Program-made: the position numbers and the translations under genes
Shown here: one piece after another, positions 34,110-43,087 of the stretch
How positions within the stretch are numbered: position 1 is the first letter of the stretch
How the letters are laid out: every line of letters begins with the position of its first letter
Notes under the pieces: generated by a model
What the model saw: only the letters and a program-made list of their open reading frames with translations
Told to the model about the DNA's origin: nothing
The model's database searches: none
From: Clostridium sp. BSD9I1
GTDB lineage: Bacteria; Bacillota; Clostridia; Clostridiales; Clostridiaceae
DNA length: 64,000 bases
Assembly: GCF_900185645.1 (NCBI RefSeq)
Contig: NZ_FYAM01000023.1
Coordinates: 1,136,122 to 1,200,121 of the forward strand
Reading direction: 5' to 3'

Positions 34110-35988
34110 ATTTCATTAGTTTACAAATATTATTAGTAAATTCTACTGGATCACTTATAGGTAATCCTTCAATAAGAAGTGCTTGGTTATATAGAACACT
34201 TGTGTATAAGTTAAGTTTATCTTTATCATTTTCATAAGCTTCTTTTAATGATTTAAATACATCATGATTTATATTTATTTCTAAAGCTTTGTCTGCTTTC
34301 ACATTTTCATTGTTTGGCATGGAATTTAATATTTTTTCCATTTCTATTGTAAGTTCTCCTTCGCTAGAAAGACATACAGGGTGATTTTTCAACCTCTTTG
34401 ACGCTTTAACACTAGCTACTTTATCAGATAAAATATTTTTCATATATTCAAATATCTCTTTTGTTTCCTTATCATCTACACTTGAAGAATTATTATTTTC
34501 CTCTGCTTCTATTCCTAAGTCACCGCTTGATACAGACTTAAATTCTTTATCTTTGTAGCTCATTATCATTCTTACAGCAAATTCATCTATGTCATCAGTA
34601 AAGAATAGTATTTCATATCCCTTATCTGATACAAGTTCTGCTTGTGGAAGTTTTTCAATTCTTTCAATTGATTCTCCTGCAGCATAGTAGATATATTTTT
34701 GATCTTCAAGCATTCTAGAAACATATTCACCTAAAGTAACCATCTTTTTCTCTTTTGATGAATAGAACATTAATAAGTCCTGAAGTACATCTTTGTTACT
34801 TCCAAAATCACTGTATACACCATACTTTAACTGTCTTCCAAAGGACTTATAAAACTCTTCATATTTATCTCTTTCATTTTTTAGAGTATTTTCTAATTCG
34901 CTTTTTATTTTAGATTTAATATTTTTAGCAATTAGCTTTAACTGTCTGTCATGTTGAAGCATTTCTCTAGATATATTAAGAGATAAATCTTCTGAATCCA
35001 CCATACCTTTTACAAAACTAAAGTAATCTGGCAATAAATCGGCACACTTATTCATAATCATAACGCCATTTGAATATAACTCTAAACCTTTTTCATATTC
35101 CCTTGTGTAAAAATCATATGGCATTTTTTCTGGAATAAATAAAATTGCATTATAGCTTACAGTACCTTCTGCTTTAATATGGATATGTTTTAATGGCTTA
35201 TCAAAGCCATAGTGCTTTTCAGCATAAAAATTGCTGTAGTCTTCATCTGCAAGTTCACTTTTATTCTTTTTCCATATAGGAATCATGCTGTTTATAGTTT
35301 CTTCTTCTTTATAACTTTCATATTCATTTTCGCTGCCTTCTTTAAGTGTGCTCTTGGTTACATCCATTTTAATTGGGTATCTAATAAAATCAGAGTATTT
35401 CTTAATAATAGATCTTAATCTATATTCTTCTAAATATTCATCAAAGTTTTCATCTTCTGTGTTTTCTTTTATCTTAAGTATAATTTCTGTACCAACTGAA
35501 TCTTTTTCACACTGTTCAATAGTGTAACCTTCTGCGCCTTTAGATTCCCACTTGTAAGCTGTTTCACTTCCAAATGCCTTACTAATAACAGTAACATTAT
35601 CAGCTACCATAAACGCAGAATAAAATCCTACACCAAATTGACCAATTATATCATAGCCATCTTTAAGTTGATTTTGCTTTTTAAATGCTAAGGATCCACT
35701 TTTTGCTATAACTCCAAGATTTTCTTCAAGCTCCTCTTTTGTCATTCCTATACCAGTATCGGAAATCTTGAGTATTCTATCCTCCTTATTTATATCTAAT
35801 GTAATATAATAATTATCTTTTTCAAATGTTAAAGAATCATCTGTTAATGCTTTGTAATAAATTTTATCAATGGCATCACTAGCATTAGAAATAAGTTCTC
35901 TTAAAAAAATTTCCCTATGCGTGTAAATTGAATTAATCATCATGTCTAAAAGTTTTTTAGATTCGGCCTTAAATTCTTTTGTTTCCAA
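34108..35988 (-). CDS. htpG: Hsp90 chaperone HtpG
   Basis: A 626-residue bacterial Hsp90. The N-terminal GHKL ATPase has [31 protein letters not shown] and [15 protein letters not shown]; the middle domain has [17 protein letters not shown] and the [19 protein letters not shown] block; the C-terminal dimerisation domain contains [16 protein letters not shown]. It is ATP-dependent and cytosolic. A CIRCE element and sigma-A promoter lie 50-115 nt upstream, so it should be an HrcA-regulated heat-shock gene. Single gene. Confidence 0.97.
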   Translation of the reverse strand: METKEFKAESKKLLDMMINSIYTHREIFLRELISNASDAIDKIYYKALTDDSLTFEKDNYYITLDINKEDRILKISDTGIGMTKEELEENLGVIAKSGSLAFKKQNQLKDGYDIIGQFGVGFYSAFMVADNVTVISKAFGSETAYKWESKGAEGYTIEQCEKDSVGTEIILKIKENTEDENFDEYLEEYRLRSIIKKYSDFIRYPIKMDVTKSTLKEGSENEYESYKEEETINSMIPIWKKNKSELADEDYSNFYAEKHYGFDKPLKHIHIKAEGTVSYNAILFIPEKMPYDFYTREYEKGLELYSNGVMIMNKCADLLPDYFSFVKGMVDSEDLSLNISREMLQHDRQLKLIAKNIKSKIKSELENTLKNERDKYEEFYKSFGRQLKYGVYSDFGSNKDVLQDLLMFYSSKEKKMVTLGEYVSRMLEDQKYIYYAAGESIERIEKLPQAELVSDKGYEILFFTDDIDEFAVRMIMSYKDKEFKSVSSGDLGIEAEENNNSSSVDDKETKEIFEYMKNILSDKVASVKASKRLKNHPVCLSSEGELTIEMEKILNSMPNNENVKADKALEININHDVFKSLKEAYENDKDKLNLYTSVLYNQALLIEGLPISDPVEFTNNICKLMK

Positions 35989-36037
35989 TTAAATCTTCTC
36001 CCTTCGTAATAAAAATCATATATTCTAGCTTTTATTA

Positions 36038-36064
36038 TTAGCACTTCAGCTCGTCGAGTGCTAA
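36038..36064 (-). promoter_or_regulatory. CIRCE element (HrcA operator)
   Basis: TTAGCACTT-N9-GAGTGCTAA (36038-36046, 36056-36064) matches CIRCE (TTAGCACTC-N9-GAGTGCTAA) with a single mismatch. It lies just downstream of the htpG -10 and 50 nt from the start codon. HrcA is not encoded in the window. Confidence 0.92.
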
Positions 36065-36075
36065 CCCCTAATTTT

Positions 36076-36104
36076 TATATATCACAATTAAAATCTTATG
36101 TCAA
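36076..36104 (-). promoter_or_regulatory. htpG promoter
   Basis: Minus-strand TTGACA (36099-36104), 17-bp spacer and TATATA (36076-36081). Transcription would start at or just before the CIRCE element, consistent with HrcA blocking initiation. Confidence 0.75.
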
Positions 36105-36208
36105 TACCTCTTAAGTTATCCTACTTATTCCATTAAATCCTCTTTGTTGATTGTCATGTATCAATTCACCTTAAAATATCCTAGAACCGCAGTAAAATTT
36201 GCCCCCTT

Positions 36209-37681
36209 TTATCTTCCATATAATTTTGTAATCTTCCGTATCTTTTCTGTCAATTCAGTGGTAAATTCATTTTCTAATAAGCGCCATCTCCAGTTATCTC
36301 CAACTGTTGATGGTGTATTAATCCTCCCTTTGTTACCTAACCCCAAGTAATCTTGCATTGGTATCACTGCTAAATCAGCAACACTTGAAAGTGCTAATCT
36401 AATAAACTTCCAATTAATGTATTTTTCATTGGTAATATCTAAATAGTCTATGGCAAACTTTTTATCCTGGGGATTAAGGTTTTTATACCACCCTAAAATG
36501 GTTTCATTATCATGGGTTCCAGTATAAACTACAGAATTTCTATAATAATTATGTGGTAAATAATCGCTTTCTTCTCTAGAATCAAAAGCAAATTCTAATA
36601 CTTTCATTCCTGGATATCCAGTTTTCTTAACAAGCTGTAAAACACTTTCTGTTAAAAGTCCTAAATCTTCAGCAATTATGTTCAAACTACCAAGCTTATC
36701 TTTTAATTTTTTAAAGATATCATAGCCGGGCCCCTTTCTCCAAATGCCATTTTCTGCTGTGATTTCCCCATAGGGTATAGAATAATATTCATCAAAACCC
36801 CTAAAGTGATCTATGCGAACAACATCGTGCAAATTGAACGAATGTGCAATCCTTTGAATCCACCAAGCATAGGAAGTACTTTTGTGTTTCTCCCAATCAT
36901 AAAGTGGGTTGCCCCATAACTGTCCTGTTTTTGAAAATGCATCTGGTGGACACCCTGCAACTGCAATTGGATTTCTATTTTCATCAAGTTGAAATAATTC
37001 TGGATGAGACCATGCATCTGCACTATCAAAAGCAACATAAATTGGGATATCTCCAATAATTTTAATACCGCATTCATTAGCATAGTTTTTTAACTTTGAC
37101 CATTGCAATGCAAATATAAACTGCAAAAACTCATAAAATATAATTTCATCTGCATACTTGATTCTAAACCTTTCCATTGCATCAGTTTCCCTCATTTTGA
37201 TATCATTTTCCCACTTACTCCAACTAACACCCAAAAAATGATTTTTAATGGACATATAAAGAGCATAATCATCTAACCAGTAAGAGTTTTTGCTCACAAA
37301 CTCCTGAAATTCTATTCTTTTACTAATATCACTTCTGACATATGCGGTTTTTAATATTCTAAATCTTGATAAATATATTTTTTCATAGTTTATATATCTA
37401 TCATCATCCCCAAAGTCATAGGCATTACATTCTTCCTTAGTTAAATACCCTTCATCTATTAATGCTTCTAAATCGATAAAGTAGGGATTACCAGCAAAAG
37501 TAGAAAAAGATTGATATGGCGAATCCCCATATCCTGTAGGCCCTAAGGGAAGTACTTGCCAGTAACTCTGCCCTGATTCTTTTAATTTGTCTATAAACTC
37601 ATATGCATTTTTCGAAAATGATCCTATTCCATACTTTGATGGTAAACTAGCAATTGGTAGTAATATTCCGCTGCTTCTCAT
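36209..37681 (-). CDS. malQ: 4-alpha-glucanotransferase MalQ
   Basis: A 490-residue GH77 amylomaltase. The opening RSSGILLPIASLPSKYGIGSF, then SYWQVLPLGPTGYGDSPYQ and the catalytic barrel motifs VVRIDHFRGFDEYYSIP (nucleophile Asp), NIIAEDLGL (acid/base Glu) and TGTHDNETILGWY are all present. It transfers maltodextrin segments between glucans. Immediately upstream on the same strand is a decayed maltose permease end, suggesting the gene once closed a mal transport operon. The SD GGGGGAG is close to the ATG. No amylase or transporter genes remain intact here. Confidence 0.96.
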   Translation of the reverse strand: MRSSGILLPIASLPSKYGIGSFSKNAYEFIDKLKESGQSYWQVLPLGPTGYGDSPYQSFSTFAGNPYFIDLEALIDEGYLTKEECNAYDFGDDDRYINYEKIYLSRFRILKTAYVRSDISKRIEFQEFVSKNSYWLDDYALYMSIKNHFLGVSWSKWENDIKMRETDAMERFRIKYADEIIFYEFLQFIFALQWSKLKNYANECGIKIIGDIPIYVAFDSADAWSHPELFQLDENRNPIAVAGCPPDAFSKTGQLWGNPLYDWEKHKSTSYAWWIQRIAHSFNLHDVVRIDHFRGFDEYYSIPYGEITAENGIWRKGPGYDIFKKLKDKLGSLNIIAEDLGLLTESVLQLVKKTGYPGMKVLEFAFDSREESDYLPHNYYRNSVVYTGTHDNETILGWYKNLNPQDKKFAIDYLDITNEKYINWKFIRLALSSVADLAVIPMQDYLGLGNKGRINTPSTVGDNWRWRLLENEFTTELTEKIRKITKLYGR

Positions 37682-37715
37682 TTTCTCCCCCTTACTGCAT
37701 CATCGCTGTAACAAT

Positions 37716-37850
37716 CTACCCCTTGACAGTCCCTGATACAACACCTTTATAATATATTTCTGACATGCAAAGTAAAATATTACAATTGGAATAATTGCAA
37801 GTACTAACATTGCCGTCATAGCTCCCTTATCTATTGAACCATATCCAACC
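37716..37850 (-). pseudogene. Remnant of a MalG-type maltose ABC permease
   Basis: On the minus strand the frame YGSIDKGAMTAMLVLAIIPI continues as VIFYFACQKYIIK, loses one base, and resumes as GVVSGTVKG followed by TAG at 37716-37718. The ending F-x-x-Q-[KR]-Y/F ... G-x-x-x-G-x-[VA]-K-G is the exact C-terminal signature of MalG permeases, so this is the last 45 or so residues of a deleted permease, also frameshifted. It sits 35 nt upstream of malQ, its usual operon partner. Confidence 0.8.
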
Positions 37851-37922
37851 TTACAATATTATATTACTTAAAAATTTCATTATACTGCATTTTATTGAAA
37901 TCACACTTAACTTTCTAATAGC

Positions 37923-37958
37923 AAACAGGCTAGTCATTTTTATTTGACTAACCTGTTT
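37923..37958 (-). terminator. Terminator after GGDEF/HD-GYP gene
   Basis: AAACAGGCTAGTCA (37923-37936) pairs with TGACTAACCTGTTT (37945-37958) with one mismatch, 19 nt past the stop. The T-run on the minus strand is short. Confidence 0.65.
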
Positions 37959-37976
37959 TAACTTCGTTTAATTATT

Positions 37977-39695
37977 TTAAGATGATTTTAAATTTAATGA
38001 AGAATCATACCCAATATTGCAGTTGCTTTCAAGAATTAGATCTATAAATGCTCGGGTAATAACTGGATCAAATTGATTACCACTACATCTTTTTAGCTCA
38101 TCAATAGCTTCATCATAAGTTTTTCTTTTGTTATATGGTCTATTGGATGTCATAGCATCAAAACTATCTACAACTGTTAAAACTCTCGCTAGAAAAGGTA
38201 TCTGTTCCCCTTTAAGATTACTTGGATATCCCTTCCCGTCATACCTTTCATGATGATGCAGTATGAGGGGGCCAATGTCCCTTAGTGATTCAACAGGTTT
38301 TATTATTTCTACTCCATTTAACGGATGACCCTTAAGCATTTCCCATTCTTCATTAGTTAATGACATTCTTTTATTTAATACTTCCTTTGGAATATTTATC
38401 TTACCAATATCATGCATATAAGCTCCGTATATAAGTTTTTTCTTATCTTCTTCATCAAGTCCAAGTTTATTTGCCAGCATTTTGCTGTAAATTACAACTC
38501 TTTCAACATGTCCATATGTATATCTGTCTTTTGCATTAATAACACTTATCAAAGTTTTTATGGATGTAACAAGATCTATATGTCTTTCTTCTATATCATT
38601 TTTTAATTCATCGAGTATTGAAGTATAACATTCAACCCTGTTTTTATTAAAAAACTTAGCTCTATAAAGAGCATCATCTGCACTTTTAATAAGTTCAACA
38701 TCACTTTTTGCTTTATCTGGATAAATGGAAACTCCCATTGAAACTGTTATCTTCCCATTAGGTTGATTTTCTTCTCCCTCAAAGTAAGTCTTTTCTATTT
38801 TATATCTTATGTTTTCTGCAATACTAATTGCATCTTTTTCTGAAGTATTAGGTAATATTATTGAAAATTCTTCTCCCCCGTACCTAGCGACAATATCATC
38901 TTCTCTTGCGCTATTTTTGAGTATTGATCCTATACTTTTAAGTACTGCGTCACCCTTTTGATGACCATAAAGATCATTATAATGCTTAAAATAATCTATA
39001 TCAATGAATATCATAGAAATGGGTTTATTTTCCTTTTCATATGACATCACTTTTTCTCTTAATACATCATGAAAAAATCTATGGTTATATACACCAGTAA
39101 GTCCATCCTGATTTACTAACCTTTGTAGTTCTTCAATATGTTCATTTTCTATTTTTACATAAAACCCTAACGGCCATGCTGTAAGAATAAAAACTCCAGA
39201 TAATATTAAATCATTTTCAAAATATTTATTTACTCCTACATCTTGAAAACATACAATATCCATTGCTAATATCATAATTGAAGAAATACACGCTACTACT
39301 ATACCCTGTTTCATGCCTGATTCTATAGTAGCAGTTATTATAATAAATAAAAATAGAAACTTATACTGACTTTCATAACCACCAGAAATAAGTATAGTAC
39401 CAAAAAATACAGCTACAAATACAATATTCTCTATTTCATGACTATAACTACTATTCCTTAAATAATCCTTTCTAGCTGTTGAAAATGACCATATGCCATA
39501 AATCAACGACAATAACATTAAAATAGATCCAACAGTTATTACACTATAATAAGCATACTTCATATCGTACATATATCTTTTATCACTAAAAAAGTATTGA
39601 AAAAACGATATCCCTGAAAATAATAATGAAGATAATTTTACAACTGATAATATTTCATATATTTTTTTATGTTTATCAACTTCATATGTTGCCAT
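37977..39695 (-). CDS. Diguanylate cyclase / HD-GYP phosphodiesterase with membrane sensor
   Basis: A 572-residue bifunctional c-di-GMP enzyme. Residues 1-190 contain about six membrane helices. The GGDEF domain (about 200-355) has DGLTGVYNHRFFHD, DYFKHYNDLYGHQKGD and the intact active site RYGGEEF, with the inhibitory RxxD site (REDD) five residues before it. The HD-GYP domain (about 375-550) has AYMHDIGKINIPKEVLN and HHERYDGKGYPSNLKG, also intact. It could make and degrade c-di-GMP. It is the next gene after agrD on the same strand (61 nt gap with a hairpin that lacks a T-run), which suggests coupling of the pheromone locus to c-di-GMP. Confidence 0.95.
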   Translation of the reverse strand: MATYEVDKHKKIYEILSVVKLSSLLFSGISFFQYFFSDKRYMYDMKYAYYSVITVGSILMLLSLIYGIWSFSTARKDYLRNSSYSHEIENIVFVAVFFGTILISGGYESQYKFLFLFIIITATIESGMKQGIVVACISSIMILAMDIVCFQDVGVNKYFENDLILSGVFILTAWPLGFYVKIENEHIEELQRLVNQDGLTGVYNHRFFHDVLREKVMSYEKENKPISMIFIDIDYFKHYNDLYGHQKGDAVLKSIGSILKNSAREDDIVARYGGEEFSIILPNTSEKDAISIAENIRYKIEKTYFEGEENQPNGKITVSMGVSIYPDKAKSDVELIKSADDALYRAKFFNKNRVECYTSILDELKNDIEERHIDLVTSIKTLISVINAKDRYTYGHVERVVIYSKMLANKLGLDEEDKKKLIYGAYMHDIGKINIPKEVLNKRMSLTNEEWEMLKGHPLNGVEIIKPVESLRDIGPLILHHHERYDGKGYPSNLKGEQIPFLARVLTVVDSFDAMTSNRPYNKRKTYDEAIDELKRCSGNQFDPVITRAFIDLILESNCNIGYDSSLNLKSS

Positions 39696-39720
39696 TTTCT
39701 ATTTCCTCAACTCCATTATA

Positions 39721-39750
39721 ATATAAGGTGGTATAATAACCACCTTATAT
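39721..39750 (-). repeat. 12-bp hairpin between agrD and the c-di-GMP enzyme gene
   Basis: ATATAAGGTGGT (39721-39732) and ACCACCTTATAT (39739-39750) form a perfect 12-bp stem with a 6-nt loop. There is no T-run on the minus side, so it may be an RNA-processing or stability element that sets expression of agrD relative to the downstream gene, rather than a true terminator. Confidence 0.6.
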
Positions 39751-39756
39751 CTATAC

Positions 39757-39891
39757 TTATTCTTCTTTAAGGCACTTTGGCTCCTCTGGTTGATATGAGA
39801 ACCAAGTACATGCAGATGTAGCTACAGAAGCAGCAACAATAGTAGTTAGTGTTGCAATTAAAGCTAAAAATTTAGAATTTAGTTTTTTCAT
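39757..39891 (-). CDS. agrD: AgrD-like cyclic autoinducer peptide precursor
   Basis: A 44-residue pheromone precursor. It has an amphipathic N-terminal leader (MKKLNSKFLALIATLTTIV), a core with the pattern S-A-CTWFS-YQPEEP, and a charged tail (KCLKEE). Cys28 begins a likely five-residue thiolactone ring C-T-W-F-S, resembling clostridial AIPs such as the C. perfringens CLWFT ring. The conserved Pro after the core is where AgrB is thought to cut. GGAAGTG precedes the ATG, and the gene starts 7 nt after agrB, its processing enzyme. The exact mature peptide is inferred. Confidence 0.92.
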   Translation of the reverse strand: MKKLNSKFLALIATLTTIVAASVATSACTWFSYQPEEPKCLKEE

Positions 39892-39898
39892 CTTATTT

Positions 39899-40555
39899 TC
39901 ACTTCCTTCCTATATGTAATAGATATTTTAAAAATATATCTATTTTAGCTAATATTAGGTGCCCTCTTTTAGTAAGAGTAAAAGTTTGCCAAGCTATGCC
40001 CCCGGCTAAACATAGAGCGTATACAAGAAGTGCTACTTTATTAAAATTAAAATATACTATCATTATAAATATATCAATTATCAGATAACTATTTAAAATC
40101 AGAAACGATCTCTTTTTCATTCGTTTCCTTTTCTCTTGGCTATTAATACGTTTTGATGGATTATCAACAGGTGCTAACTTATAAATCATATAGTAAGACC
40201 ATATAAAAATCATTAACTCTAAAATTAAAGCAATTTTAAAGTTTATACAAACACTTACTAAAAAAGATATTAATAACGCTTGTCCCACGCATATAATTAC
40301 TCCAATAGAAGTGCAATTGCCTGGCGAACTTGCATGAGCCCCTCCTGAATATTTTCTAAGTATACTTGCTGTAAATAGTACTACTAATGCTTCAATAGAA
40401 ACATTAAACATAAAACCAATTATACTTACAAGAAATATAGAAAGAAGAGTCTGTATAAGTGCAAAGGCTCCATAAGCTATGACCTCTCGTTTATTATCAT
40501 CCATATTTAATTCCGATGCTACTTTATTTGCAATGTTATTTGATAGATTCTCCAT
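39899..40555 (-). CDS. agrB: AgrB-like pheromone-processing protease
   Basis: A 218-residue membrane cysteine protease that cleaves and cyclises AgrD. The catalytic pair is His74 and Cys81 in GGAHASSPGNCTS, with the same spacing as His77/Cys84 of Staphylococcus aureus AgrB. Four to six membrane helices follow (IGVIICVGQALLISFLVSV, IALILELMIFIWSYYMIY, LILNSYLIIDIFIMIVYF). The start codon abuts the stop of the small membrane gene upstream and agrD follows after 7 nt, so expression is tightly coupled. Confidence 0.94.
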   Translation of the reverse strand: MENLSNNIANKVASELNMDDNKREVIAYGAFALIQTLLSIFLVSIIGFMFNVSIEALVVLFTASILRKYSGGAHASSPGNCTSIGVIICVGQALLISFLVSVCINFKIALILELMIFIWSYYMIYKLAPVDNPSKRINSQEKRKRMKKRSFLILNSYLIIDIFIMIVYFNFNKVALLVYALCLAGGIAWQTFTLTKRGHLILAKIDIFLKYLLHIGRK

Positions 40556-41023
40556 TTAAATGTATTTCAACTCTTTTCTTCTTAAAAGTCTTATGTAACA
40601 TACTAATGAAATAACCCCAAAAATTATAATAGATGGAATTCCATATAAAATTTTGAGAACTGGATGATTAAATACCTGATTCATATCAGCATTAAAAATG
40701 TACTGTATTATAAGCACATTAATTCCTTCGCATATAAATTGTAGAATTATCACAGTTATAGCTGATCGTATGGATGAAATTAAATCAATTTTATTTATCT
40801 TAACTGTTAATATGATTATTATAAAAACATTAATTATAGTATGTACACCGTAATGAATAGGAAGAAACCTCACAATGTATGCCATAAATCCGTACAAAAC
40901 ACTAGATATTATGTACTTTTTAATATTCACAAACCTTTTTGAAAATGCATATGCTGCAAAAATAAATAAAAATGCCTCTGGTAAACCTCGTGTAAAAAAT
41001 TCTAGTGGTGTCAGTTTTAACAT
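40556..41023 (-). CDS. Small polytopic membrane protein of the agr operon
   Basis: A 155-residue protein with about five hydrophobic helices (LPEAFLFIFAAYAFSKRF, YIISSVLYGFMAYIVRFLPI, TIINVFIIIILTVKIN, YGIPSIIIFGVISLVCYI). Its start resembles the sensor region of clostridial AgrC-type kinases, but no kinase domain follows, so it may be a detached sensor or an accessory export/import factor. It overlaps the upstream DUF5317 gene by 7 nt (strong SD AAGGAGAA inside that gene) and abuts agrB. Function unknown; the match to AgrC is only impressionistic. Confidence 0.8.
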   Translation of the reverse strand: MLKLTPLEFFTRGLPEAFLFIFAAYAFSKRFVNIKKYIISSVLYGFMAYIVRFLPIHYGVHTIINVFIIIILTVKINKIDLISSIRSAITVIILQFICEGINVLIIQYIFNADMNQVFNHPVLKILYGIPSIIIFGVISLVCYIRLLRRKELKYI

Positions 41024-41592
41024 ATTTTATTTCTCCTTAGATAACCATAAATTGCTACATGTTCGTTCACCTCTTTAATTACGGTAAGAATAACTAAAAA
41101 AGCAAATCCTCTTATAAATATATCACCAATACTTAAAATACTATACCCAATATCAATTGTGTCTGTTAAAAATTTCAACTTTGTTTGTGAATTCCCTAAT
41201 ATATGTATATCATTTGCTTTAATGAAAGAATTTCCTCTTACATAACCTGTCCAATATGATAACGTAGGAAATACAGGCATACTTCCACCATTTGACTTTA
41301 TTGCAACATTATTCATAATACTTCCAATAAGAATAAATGCAGATCCAATAATGGCGCTATGATACTTTTTATATACTATAATAGGAATTAAATATAAGTA
41401 TAAATAAACCGATTTTATTATATTTGCATATTTTACAAATCTATAATCACCGAAAAAAATTGTTGCTTGTAAAAAAACATATATTATTTCATATATAAAT
41501 ATAGGATACATAGCCTGCGATTTAAAAAATGGTTTTAAATTGTATCCTTTTATTTTTGCAACTAATAGTGCTACCAATATAACTTCTATCAT
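41017..41592 (-). CDS. DUF5317 family membrane protein
   Basis: A 191-residue membrane protein. It begins MIEVILVALLVAKIKGYNLKP, has the SNGGSMPVFP segment that marks DUF5317, a short H-x-L-containing loop (NDIHILGNSQTKLKFLTDTI) and a final SIGDIFIRGFAFLVIL helix. The family is often found in clostridial and actinobacterial membrane clusters with no known activity. Here it is the first gene of the agr operon, overlapping the next gene by 7 nt, so it is likely to serve pheromone production or perception (inference). The ribosome site is weak. Confidence 0.82.
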   Translation of the reverse strand: MIEVILVALLVAKIKGYNLKPFFKSQAMYPIFIYEIIYVFLQATIFFGDYRFVKYANIIKSVYLYLYLIPIIVYKKYHSAIIGSAFILIGSIMNNVAIKSNGGSMPVFPTLSYWTGYVRGNSFIKANDIHILGNSQTKLKFLTDTIDIGYSILSIGDIFIRGFAFLVILTVIKEVNEHVAIYGYLRRNKIC

Positions 41593-41953
41593 ATTATTAA
41601 TCTCACATTTCTATTGTAAATTTATATAATAATTATGTTGTCATCCCGAAATTGTTATTTATATACTTATTATCTCATATTTACCTTACCACTTAACCTT
41701 ATTATATCAATTTTTTTAATTTTATTCCACTTATTTATTAAAAAGCCTAATTATTTTTATTCAATAATTTATATTTACTATTAACATAAAATGATTGAAT
41801 GAATATAAAAGTTATAATATAATAAAATATACCTTAATTAACAATTATGTAATATTTAATTAACACTTTGTTAATATATAGCACTGTTTTTGCATTATTT
41901 ATCATCGATAATTAAACATTAAAAATTTAAAAATATATATTGGAGGATTTAGA
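41593..41953. other. 361-bp AT-rich divergent promoter region with repeats
   Basis: No gene is visible. TTAATTAACA occurs at 41834-41843 and again at 41856-41865, exactly 22 bp apart (two helical turns), and ATTAAC-N5-GTTAAT follows at once. Such spaced repeats are typical of response-regulator sites, for example AgrA-type or Spo0A-type factors, but I cannot name the protein. The region feeds the agr operon on one side and the PocR chemoreceptor on the other. Confidence 0.5.
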
Positions 41954-42997
41954 ATGATTAAAAAACTTGAAAATGGCGATTTAGAAATTTCTGCACTTGA
42001 GATCAAGGATGTTATTGATATAAAATTACTTCAAACCTTCCAAGATAACTTTGCTACTGGCATGAATATTGCAAGTGTTACTGTAGATAAGGATGGACAA
42101 CCTGTAACACGTCCAAGCTGCTATACAAGTTTCTGCATGGATTTTACACACTCCACTAAAATAGGAGATGATAGATGTGCTATATCTCATAAAAAGGCTG
42201 GGGAAGAAGCTGCTAAAACAGGAAGGCCTTATGTATTTACTTGCCATGCAGGATTAATAGATTTTGCGGCACCTATATTAGTTAATGGTCATTTAATAGG
42301 AACAATCTTAGGCGGCCAAATTTTGACTTCCGCTCCTGTGGAAGACAAATTTAGGAAAACAGCATCTGAAATAGGAGTTGATCCAGAAAAGTATGTTGCT
42401 TCAGCTAAAAAAGTCTATATGACAAAGCAAGAAAATGTACAAGCTGCTGCTGAAGTGTTATTTATTATAGCAAATGCTCTTTCAAAGATGGGTTATGAAC
42501 AACTTAAATTAAGTAATATGTCACAAACCCTTTCAGATAACTTTAGTCAAATTTCTGCTACTATGGAAGAACTTTCTGCATCTTCATCAAATGTAACAAC
42601 TAATCAACATAATTTAAGTGATGAAATTGTTAATGTAAAGGAAATCTCTATAGAAATAAACTCAATATTAGATTCAATAAAAACCATAGCAGATAAAACA
42701 AAAATGCTGGGATTAAATGCTGCAATAGAAGCTGCAAGAGCAGGAGAAGTTGGCAGAGGTTTTGGGGTGGTTGCTACTGAAATTAGGACTTTATCTCAAA
42801 ACTCAAAAGAGACAGCTTTAAAAATAATGGATCTTACAAAGAAAATTCAAGATTCTGTTGATAAAACAATAGAAACTTCAAATGAAACACTGCAAACTAC
42901 TGAACAGCAAACTGCAGCAATTCAAGATATTACTTCAAATTTATTAGAATTAACAAGTTTAGCTGATGAGCTAAATACTATGACAAAACATAAATAA
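41954..42997 (+). CDS. Cytoplasmic chemoreceptor with PocR sensory domain
   Basis: A 347-residue soluble MCP with no membrane segment. Residues 20-175 form a PocR domain ([20 protein letters not shown], then [13 protein letters not shown] and [19 protein letters not shown]) with conserved Cys and His; PocR domains bind small hydrocarbon-like ligands such as propanediol. Residues 195-347 are a short MCP hairpin ([34 protein letters not shown]). The strong SD TTGGAGGA precedes ATG. It is divergent from the agr operon and followed by its own terminator. Confidence 0.93.
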   Translation: MIKKLENGDLEISALEIKDVIDIKLLQTFQDNFATGMNIASVTVDKDGQPVTRPSCYTSFCMDFTHSTKIGDDRCAISHKKAGEEAAKTGRPYVFTCHAGLIDFAAPILVNGHLIGTILGGQILTSAPVEDKFRKTASEIGVDPEKYVASAKKVYMTKQENVQAAAEVLFIIANALSKMGYEQLKLSNMSQTLSDNFSQISATMEELSASSSNVTTNQHNLSDEIVNVKEISIEINSILDSIKTIADKTKMLGLNAAIEAARAGEVGRGFGVVATEIRTLSQNSKETALKIMDLTKKIQDSVDKTIETSNETLQTTEQQTAAIQDITSNLLELTSLADELNTMTKHK

Positions 42998-43000
42998 TAG

Positions 43001-43052
43001 AGAGTATACATAAATTTCATTTAAATGAATTTATGTATACTCTTTTAATTTC
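43001..43052 (+). terminator. Terminator after PocR chemoreceptor
   Basis: AGAGTATACATAAATTTCAT and its near-complement end in TATACTCT followed by TTTTAATTT. The hairpin starts right after the stop codon and has one bulged base. Confidence 0.85.
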
Positions 43053-43087
43053 TCATAAGATAATTACATTATTAATTATCTTATAAA

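Noticed and set aside
41870..41953. Sigma-D promoter (ATCGATAA near 41905) for the PocR chemoreceptor
   Set aside because: The required TAAA 15 nt upstream is absent.
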